Assembly: GCA_017483405.1 (NCBI GenBank)
Contig: JAFUWP010000377.1
Location: 1-5,228 of the forward strand
DNA: 5,228 nt
DNA from: Oscillospiraceae bacterium
Lineage (GTDB): Bacteria > Bacillota > Clostridia > Oscillospirales > Ruminococcaceae
Direction of reading: 5' to 3'
How positions within the stretch are numbered: position 1 is the stretch's first letter; each line of letters starts with the position of its first letter. The notes beneath the pieces were generated by a model. That model worked only from the letters and a program-made list of their open reading frames with translations, made no database searches and was not told the origin of the DNA. The translations under genes and the position numbers were made by a program. Shown piece after piece: positions 1-4,218 of the stretch.

Positions 1-683
1 CCGCCCTTGCCTGAACCATAAGTCGAAAAGCTCAGAACAGCAACCTTCGGGTCAATGCCGAAATATGCGGCAGTCTTAGCAGTTTCGACAGCGACTTCTG
101 CTAACTGCTGTGCGGCAGTCAGCACAACATTGCCTTCCTTGTCGAGTCTGTCAGAATAGCCCAGATTGATAGCACAGTCACCCATAGCGATTTTTTCTTC
201 TTCGCCGTTGACTTCTCTGAACAGAATAAAGGAAGAACTTACCAGATTAGAGCCTTTCTTTGTCTTGACAAGCTGGAGTGCCGGTCTTACAGTATCGGCT
301 GTTGAGTAAGTCGCACCGCCGAGGAGTGCATCTGCCTTGCCGATTTTTACCAGCATTGTGCCGAAATAATTGGATTTCTGGAGAGCGGAACGGCATTCCT
401 CTTCGGACATTTTGCCTTTGCGAAGTTCTACCATCGTAGATACCATAGAATCCATTTCAGGATAAGTCAGCGGGTCGAGGATTTCGGCCTTGTCGATATT
501 GAAACCGTTATCAGCGGCGGCTTTTTTCACATCATCGACATTTCCGCAGAGGATAACATCCATCAGGTCTTCTGCCAAGAGCTTAGAAGCCGCGGAGAGG
601 ATTCTTGCATCAGTGCCTTCGGTGAATACGATTTTTTTTCTGCCTGCTTTGAGATTGGCAAGCAATTTGTCAAACATTGCCAT
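1..683 (-). CDS. pta: Phosphate acetyltransferase, N-terminal 227 residues (3' end beyond window)
   Basis: Phosphate acetyltransferase (EC 2.3.1.8) interconverts acetyl-CoA plus phosphate and acetyl phosphate plus CoA in the cytoplasm; with acetate kinase it is the main ATP-yielding acetate route of fermentative anaerobes. The minus-strand translation starts MAMFDKLLANLKAGRKKIVF and contains the family blocks TEGTDARIL (about residues 21-29), SNYFGTMLVKIGKADALLGG (about 118-137), the hallmark ATYSTADTVRPALQ (about 138-151), and LSFSTYGSGKGG at the window edge, equivalent to the usual SFSTKGSA block. The short family form is about 325-335 residues, so roughly 100 residues are missing only because the window ends. 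No N-terminal DRTGG/P-loop regulatory domain is present. The start at 683 is preceded by AAAGGAAG (692-699) with 8 nt spacing; an in-frame ATG at 677 is an alternative. It is transcribed divergently from the membrane operon, from its own strong promoter. Confidence 0.96.
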   Translation of the reverse strand, partial: MAMFDKLLANLKAGRKKIVFTEGTDARILSAASKLLAEDLMDVILCGNVDDVKKAAADNGFNIDKAEILDPLTYPEMDSMVSTMVELRKGKMSEEECRSALQKSNYFGTMLVKIGKADALLGGATYSTADTVRPALQLVKTKKGSNLVSSSFILFREVNGEEEKIAMGDCAINLGYSDRLDKEGNVVLTAAQQLAEVAVETAKTAAYFGIDPKVAVLSFSTYGSGKG

Positions 684-710
684 GGGAAAAACTTCCTTTC
701 AAATCAAAAT

Positions 711-734
711 TTCAGATAATATTTTATCTCTGAA
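711..734. repeat. Imperfect inverted repeat at the pta transcription start
   Basis: TTCAGATAA (711-719) faces TTATCTCTGAA (724-734) across a 4-nt loop, with two extra bases (c730, t731) in the right arm. It falls at about +2 to +26 of the predicted pta transcript, so it could be an operator or a weak 5' leader hairpin. It is AT-rich and short, so chance is a real alternative. Confidence 0.35.
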
Positions 735-742
735 TTAATTTC

Positions 743-771
743 AGTATAGCATATTTTAGAGAATTTGTCAA
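743..771 (-). promoter_or_regulatory. Sigma-A promoter for pta
   Basis: Read on the minus strand: a perfect -35 TTGACA (766-771), a 17-nt spacer, and -10 TATACT (743-748) preceded by TG at the extended -10 position (TGCTATACT). Transcription would start near 736, giving a leader of about 53 nt before the ATG at 683. Spacing, consensus match and orientation all agree, so this is a strong constitutive-type promoter. Confidence 0.88.
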
Positions 772-861
772 GAATATATGTTAAGATTTGTATAAAATTT
801 CCTGTTTTGTGATGAGTTTTTGAAATTCAGAAAAAAAATATTGTTTTTCGATAAAAAAGTC

Positions 862-890
862 TTGACAAATGATATTTGCTGTGCTATAAT
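862..890 (+). promoter_or_regulatory. Consensus sigma-A promoter of the membrane operon
   Basis: Perfect -35 TTGACA (862-867), a 17-nt spacer, and perfect -10 TATAAT (885-890) with an extended -10 TG (TGCTATAAT). Transcription should start near 897, about 26 nt before the ATG at 923, leaving room only for the ribosome binding site. I found no comparable promoter further downstream, so all seven plus-strand genes could be served from here. A full-consensus promoter in front of a regulator-containing operon suggests it is held down by a repressor, possibly the HTH protein encoded in the operon. Confidence 0.9.
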
Positions 891-922
891 ATAGAAAAAT
901 CCGGAAAGGGTGTATCTGTATC

Positions 923-1384
923 ATGTGGAATCAAGATAAATCCCTGAATTTATCAATTTTATTAGTGAGAGTCTTATTTGTACTGATTATTATTCTCGCC
1001 TTATGCGTTCCCATCATGGTTCGCTGGTATGATATTGTTTCGCCTGACAGGACGGGACTCATCAGCGGTTCAGTCTTCTGGCCTCTGAGCATTTGTCTGT
1101 ATCTGTCAGCGATATGCGGAGAGGTTTGTTTATATCATCTGTACAAACTTCTGAAAAATATCAAGAATGATATTGTCTTCAAAACCGAAAACTGCAAGCA
1201 TCTGCGATATATTTCATGGTGCTGTCTGCTGGTGGCGATTCCGTTCGGAATTTTCGGATTCTGGAGATTTCTGGGTTTCTTCGTTGCCTTTGCGGCGGCA
1301 TTCTTCGGACTGGTTCTGAGAGTCCTGAAAAATGTCTTCGTCCGCGCCGTGGAAATTCAGGAAGAAAATGACTATACTATCTGA
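923..1384 (+). CDS. DUF2975 family membrane protein
   Basis: A 153-residue integral membrane protein of the DUF2975 family (B. subtilis YoaS-like), molecular function unknown. Four hydrophobic segments are visible at about residues 10-32, 50-73, 94-113 and 116-137. The loop LLKNIKNDIVFKTENCKHLR (77-96) matches the family's conserved pattern of a basic linker followed by F-x-x-E-N, and the C-terminus AVEIQEENDYTI matches the usual ending (E-N-D-x-T-I). Length is normal for the family. The start has a purine-rich site GGAAAGGG (903-910) with rather long 12-nt spacing. It is first in the operon, and an HTH regulator follows after 19 nt, the arrangement typical for this family. By analogy it may sense something in the membrane and control that regulator; this is inference. 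Family assignment rests on recognised motifs, not a profile search. Confidence 0.85.
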   Translation: MWNQDKSLNLSILLVRVLFVLIIILALCVPIMVRWYDIVSPDRTGLISGSVFWPLSICLYLSAICGEVCLYHLYKLLKNIKNDIVFKTENCKHLRYISWCCLLVAIPFGIFGFWRFLGFFVAFAAAFFGLVLRVLKNVFVRAVEIQEENDYTI

Positions 1385-1386
1385 TT

Positions 1387-1393
1387 GGAGGAG
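1387..1393 (+). promoter_or_regulatory. Ribosome binding site fixing the HTH gene start
   Basis: GGAGGAG lies 10 nt before the ATG at 1404. The same reading frame is open upstream to an ATG at 1332, but that start lies inside the DUF2975 gene, lacks a comparable site, and would add 24 residues unlike the HTH family. Confidence 0.8.
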
Positions 1394-1403
1394 TTGCTTT
1401 ATT

Positions 1404-1631
1404 ATGCCCATTATTGTGAATCTGGATGTCATGATGGCAAAAAGAAAAATTTCCTCCGGAGATTTGGCCAAGAAAATAGAAATTACTCCGGCGAATCTTT
1501 CCATCCTCAAAACCGGAAAAGCCAAAGCCATCCGGTTTTCGACACTCGAAAAACTCTGCGAAGTTCTTGACTGTCAGCCGGCAGATATTCTCGAATTCCG
1601 GAAGGAGGATTCCCATGCAGACGAAATCTGA
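1404..1631 (+). CDS. Cro/C1-type HTH transcriptional regulator (YozG-like)
   Basis: A 75-residue DNA-binding protein consisting almost only of an HTH domain of the small Cro/C1-type (HTH_26, YozG-like) class. It starts MPIIVNLDVMMAKRKISSGD, the usual opening I-x-V-x-L-D-x-x-M-x-x-x-K. Helix 2 lies near 17-26 (SSGDLAKKIEI), the turn and recognition helix near 27-37 (TPANLSILKTGKA), then FSTLEKLCEVLDCQPADILEF (45-65), the standard last helices of the fold. There is no ligand or oligomerisation domain, so any signal must come from a partner; the adjacent DUF2975 membrane protein is the obvious candidate. The likely target is its own promoter at 862-890, by inference. Its last 17 nt overlap the next gene. 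A perfect 9-bp inverted repeat lies inside the coding sequence (1509-1539). Confidence 0.93.
   Translation: MPIIVNLDVMMAKRKISSGDLAKKIEITPANLSILKTGKAKAIRFSTLEKLCEVLDCQPADILEFRKEDSHADEI
1509..1539. repeat. Perfect 9-bp inverted repeat inside the HTH gene
   Basis: AAAACCGGA (1509-1517) and TCCGGTTTT (1531-1539) are exact reverse complements separated by 13 nt. As RNA it would be a stem-loop ending in a short U run; as DNA it could be an operator-like site. It encodes part of the recognition-helix end and following linker (KTGKAKAIRF), so codon constraint could have produced it by chance. Confidence 0.4.
1602..1608 (+). promoter_or_regulatory. Ribosome binding site fixing the DUF2809 gene start
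   Basis: AAGGAGG ends 6 nt before the ATG at 1615 and lies within the end of the HTH gene. The frame is also open from an ATG at 1567, but that start has no such site and adds 16 residues without resemblance to the family. Confidence 0.8.
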
Positions 1632-2010
1632 AAGAAAGTATTATCTTATCTGGTCGGCGGTTTTATTTATCATAGAATTCATGATTGCTGTCTTTGTGCC
1701 GTCTCCCTCATGGCTGAGGGATTACGGCGGAGATATGCTGATTATCCCTCTGATATACTGTTTAGTCCGGATTTTTCTGAACGTCCTCCCCCGTCTGATG
1801 CCGTTCCTGATGTGCTGTGTCGGATTTGCGTTTGAAATCGCCCAGTATTTTCATATCTGTGATTTGCTCGGATTTGAGAAAGGCAGTGTCATGAGAATTA
1901 TTATCGGCACAAGCTTCAGTTGGATAGATATTCTCTGCTATATCGCCGGAATGATAATCATCTATGCAGGAATTTTCATCCGGAGGAAAATCAGATATGA
2001 AACCACTTAA
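1615..2010 (+). CDS. DUF2809 domain-containing membrane protein
   Basis: A 131-residue integral membrane protein of the DUF2809 family, function unknown. Four hydrophobic segments are visible at about 9-28, 40-58, 61-79 and 105-123. Recognised family motifs are RDYGGDMLIIPLIYCLVR (35-52), the conserved FEIAQYFHICDLLGF (73-87), and IIIGTSFSWIDILCYIAG (95-112); the polar and charged residues R35, D40, E74, Q77, H80 and D105 recur at such positions in relatives and could line a membrane cavity. Length is normal. The start overlaps the HTH gene by 17 nt and the stop overlaps the next gene by 14 nt, so expression is probably coupled to both neighbours. Family members are usually found as isolated genes, so membership of this operon is not itself a functional clue. 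The assignment is from motif memory and not from a profile search. Confidence 0.85.
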   Translation: MQTKSERKYYLIWSAVLFIIEFMIAVFVPSPSWLRDYGGDMLIIPLIYCLVRIFLNVLPRLMPFLMCCVGFAFEIAQYFHICDLLGFEKGSVMRIIIGTSFSWIDILCYIAGMIIIYAGIFIRRKIRYETT

Positions 2011-2386
2011 AAAAATTATCAGAAAATCTATGCAGTTTTTCATATATGGTCTGCTGATATTACTTATATTAGCAGTAATCCTGATTCTTCTGCATGAATA
2101 TGACAATATCTGTCATATCCGAACTGCGTACGGCGATTCTTTTACACTGAAAAGCAATTATTTTTCAGGTGACTGCTATTTATATGATGACAATTCTGAT
2201 TTTTCCATTAGTTTTAGTCAGCTAATACCTAAAACAGAAATCAAAGCCGTATGCGATACACCCTATTTTCGCTGTTATTCAGTTGAGGATACTTTCTATT
2301 TTGGAAAAAAGAAACATATAGATGATAATAAATTTTTTGTAATAGCCCCCGAACTTGTTGATTATTATCTCGATTATAAATTTTAA
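1997..2386 (+). CDS. Orphan single-pass membrane-anchored protein
   Basis: I do not recognise this 129-residue protein. The N-terminus is strongly basic (MKPLKKIIRK), followed by one hydrophobic helix at about 12-32. By the positive-inside rule the remaining ~95 residues should lie outside the membrane. That part is rich in Tyr, Phe, Asp and Ser and has four cysteines (39, 60, 86, 93) that could form disulfides; the pattern suggests a small beta-rich domain. The chosen ATG follows GGAGG (1982-1986) by 10 nt; an in-frame ATG at 1964 lies inside the upstream gene and would add 11 polar residues. The gene overlaps the DUF2809 gene by 14 nt. Its base composition is visibly more AT-rich than its neighbours, with many TTA, TAT, GAT and AAA codons, which suggests recent or foreign origin. 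No function can be assigned. Confidence 0.8.
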   Translation: MKPLKKIIRKSMQFFIYGLLILLILAVILILLHEYDNICHIRTAYGDSFTLKSNYFSGDCYLYDDNSDFSISFSQLIPKTEIKAVCDTPYFRCYSVEDTFYFGKKKHIDDNKFFVIAPELVDYYLDYKF

Positions 2387-2434
2387 ACCTATTTTGCATA
2401 TCTGAAAAATATATTTTAAAAGGAGTTTTTTACC

Positions 2435-2641
2435 ATGAGCAAAGCAATCTTCTCTGCGATGATGTTCGCACTCTTATGCACCGGAAACCTCTCCCCCGAA
2501 AATATTACCAGTTCCGGTCACCTGAAAGAATTCAATTCCCGTACTGTCACACAGTATCAGGTCATGAGCCAGAACATCAGCGCAGATTTGCAGGACGATT
2601 TCGATGACGATGACGAAGAAGAACAGGAGGCTTTATCATGA
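2435..2641 (+). CDS. Small protein with hydrophobic N-terminus and acidic tail
   Basis: I do not recognise this 68-residue protein. A short hydrophobic stretch (residues 4-15, ending FALLC) resembles a signal or anchor segment, but the residue before Cys15 is Leu, so it is not a good lipobox and the only nearby charge is Lys3. The middle (16-50) is polar. The C-terminal tail has 11 acidic residues in positions 51-65 (DLQDDFDDDDEEEQE), a pattern that could bind divalent cations or a basic partner. It has a good ribosome binding site, AAAAGGAG (2418-2425), 9 nt before ATG. Its TGA overlaps the ATG of the 526-residue membrane protein (ATGA at 2638-2641), so the two are translationally coupled and may form one complex. 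It could alternatively act mainly as a leader peptide that sets translation of the large gene. Confidence 0.72.
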   Translation: MSKAIFSAMMFALLCTGNLSPENITSSGHLKEFNSRTVTQYQVMSQNISADLQDDFDDDDEEEQEALS

Positions 2642-4218
2642 ACGAACAGAATCAGATAAATCAGAATGATTATCAGAATCTTTATGACCCGAACTATCAG
2701 AGTGTTCTGGATGCCCCTCCGCAGGCCGTTCCCGTCCAGCCGAAAGAAGAAATTCATTTCTCGAAAACAGAGCAGATTTGCGCTTTTCTGGCGATGCTCG
2801 CCGGATTCCTGTTTATCCGTTTCACACTCTATCATGAAACAGGCATTTTCACGACATTGTTTTACTGGTTTCTGATTACGGTCGAAGTCATCTTTGTGAA
2901 ACATTCCGGAAAGACATTCACCAAATCCGAAAAGTTTGTGATTATCACAATGTATCTGTTTTCCTGTGTATATTTCATCACGGCCAATCAGACCATGAAA
3001 GTTCTGACAACTTTATTTCTGATTCTCGACAGCGGAATTTTCCTGCTCGGCGTGAGCAGTTCTCTGAATACCGTTCTCCGGTTTCTGCCGGAAGCTCTGC
3101 CCCTTTCCGTACTGGCAATGCCTCTGGGAGCATTCGGAAAATGTTTCGATGCCGTCAAGCAGTCCAAAGGTCATACCGCTTGGAAAAATGCCGGCTATAT
3201 CCTCGGCGGTCTGCTGATTGCTCTGCCCTTAACCTGCATTGTCGCCTCCCTGCTCTGTCAGGCGGATGAAAATATGTCTTCCCTGCTCGGAAACTTCCTG
3301 AAAATTCCGCCGGAAGATTTACTGATTCTTGTCCCTCAGTTACTGTTCGGCATCTTAATCGGATGCGGAATTTTCAGTGCTATGTTCTCCGCCACACACA
3401 AGACCATCCTGCTCGATGAGGAAACCTGTGAGATAAAAGCCGAAGGATGCCGTTTCATCCCGAACATGATGCTCTATACCGCCGTAACTCCGGTTTGTAT
3501 TCTGTATGTGCTCTACTTCATTTCGCAGATGCAGTATTTTACAGGCGGATTTACCGGAACGCTCGCGGACGGATTCACTTATGCTGAATACGCGAGAAAA
3601 GGCTTCTTTGAATTATGCTGGGTATGTGTCATCAATCTGGCAGTTATCGGCGCAATCGGATTTTTCGCAAGAATGACCGGTTCTGTCAAGCCCCTGATGC
3701 TGAAAATCTACAGTGTATTCCTGTGTTTCTGTTCGCTGTTTCTGGCCGGAACTGCTATTGCCAAGATGTTCCTGTATATCAGATACTACGGCATGACAAG
3801 AATGAGAATCTATACCACATGGTTCATGTTCCTGCTGGTTATCGGCTTTATGGTACTGATTGTCAGACAATTCAGATATTCCCTGAATATCGGCAAAATT
3901 GCCTATATCGTCTTTACCGTGATGTTCGGAATTCTGGTTTTCTCCCGTCCTGATGAATGGATTACCCGTTATAATGCAAATCAGTATCTTGCCGGAAATC
4001 TGGAAGAATTTGATTTCAATGTTGTGAAAAACATGTCTCCGGATGCATGGGCGGCTCTGTCTTTCTATGACAGAGGGGATTTAATTCAACTGTATTTTCA
4101 GGAAAACAGAGATGAAAGCATCATTCAGATGATGCAGAATAAAAAAGAAGAAATTCAGTCTGATTTCTATGATACACTCAATCTTTCCGCATGGGAGATG
4201 ATGTACAATGTCAAGTAA
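2638..4218 (+). CDS. DUF4153/DUF4173-type polytopic membrane protein
   Basis: A 526-residue integral membrane protein of the DUF4153/DUF4173 group, function unknown. The first ~40 residues are polar and rich in Asn, Gln, Tyr and Pro. About 11 hydrophobic segments follow, near 46-65, 70-88, 99-117, 121-141, 186-208, 228-252, 276-297, 324-345, 355-381, 391-410 and 420-437. The recognised signature is FTYAEYARKGFFEL (313-326), then a second block RYYGMTRMRIYTTWFM (382-397). The C-terminal ~80 residues are soluble, starting with the family-like pattern NANQYLAGNLEEFD and NMSPDAWAAL (446-474). The start overlaps the stop of the small acidic protein by 4 nt, with GGAGG-like purines (CAGGAGG, 2624-2630) 7 nt before ATG. 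The last 11 nt overlap the radical SAM gene. Codon use matches the rest of the operon except the AT-rich orphan. It may be the principal effector or transporter-like part of the locus, but that is a guess. Confidence 0.87.
   Translation: MNEQNQINQNDYQNLYDPNYQSVLDAPPQAVPVQPKEEIHFSKTEQICAFLAMLAGFLFIRFTLYHETGIFTTLFYWFLITVEVIFVKHSGKTFTKSEKFVIITMYLFSCVYFITANQTMKVLTTLFLILDSGIFLLGVSSSLNTVLRFLPEALPLSVLAMPLGAFGKCFDAVKQSKGHTAWKNAGYILGGLLIALPLTCIVASLLCQADENMSSLLGNFLKIPPEDLLILVPQLLFGILIGCGIFSAMFSATHKTILLDEETCEIKAEGCRFIPNMMLYTAVTPVCILYVLYFISQMQYFTGGFTGTLADGFTYAEYARKGFFELCWVCVINLAVIGAIGFFARMTGSVKPLMLKIYSVFLCFCSLFLAGTAIAKMFLYIRYYGMTRMRIYTTWFMFLLVIGFMVLIVRQFRYSLNIGKIAYIVFTVMFGILVFSRPDEWITRYNANQYLAGNLEEFDFNVVKNMSPDAWAALSFYDRGDLIQLYFQENRDESIIQMMQNKKEEIQSDFYDTLNLSAWEMMYNVK

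Larger units (their letters stand above)
684..922. other. Divergent intergenic regulatory region
   Basis: This is the only sizeable non-coding stretch in the window. It is very AT-rich and holds two outward-facing sigma-A promoters (743-771 minus, 862-890 plus) and an imperfect inverted repeat (711-734) near the pta transcription start. Between the two -35 boxes, 772-861, I see only A/T runs and no gene, RNA-like structure or terminator. Confidence 0.8.

Noticed and set aside
1..40. Pta block reads SFSTYGSGKGG where SFSTKGSA is usual
   Set aside because: The rest of the protein is an ordinary Pta, and variation at this Lys position may be normal in clostridial relatives; without an alignment it is not evidence of altered function.
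1332..1403. Upstream extension of the HTH protein by 24 residues
   Set aside because: It overlaps the end of the DUF2975 gene, lacks a ribosome binding site, and the extra residues do not resemble HTH relatives; GGAGGAG before 1404 settles the start.
2387..2434. Possible internal promoter or terminator in the 48-bp gap before the small acidic protein
   Set aside because: It contains only AT-rich sequence, including a trivial AAAATATATTTT palindrome. The best -35/-10 combination nearby (TTGTTG at 2355, TATAAA at 2375) has a 14-nt spacer, too short, and there is no GC-rich stem for a terminator.
2468..2481. Lipobox at Cys15 of the small acidic protein
   Set aside because: The residue before Cys is Leu; signal peptidase II sites need a small residue (Gly, Ala or Ser) there.
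3615..3953. 112-codon plus-strand frame inside the large membrane protein gene
   Set aside because: No ribosome binding site, no family resemblance, fully contained within the DUF4153/DUF4173-type gene in another frame.
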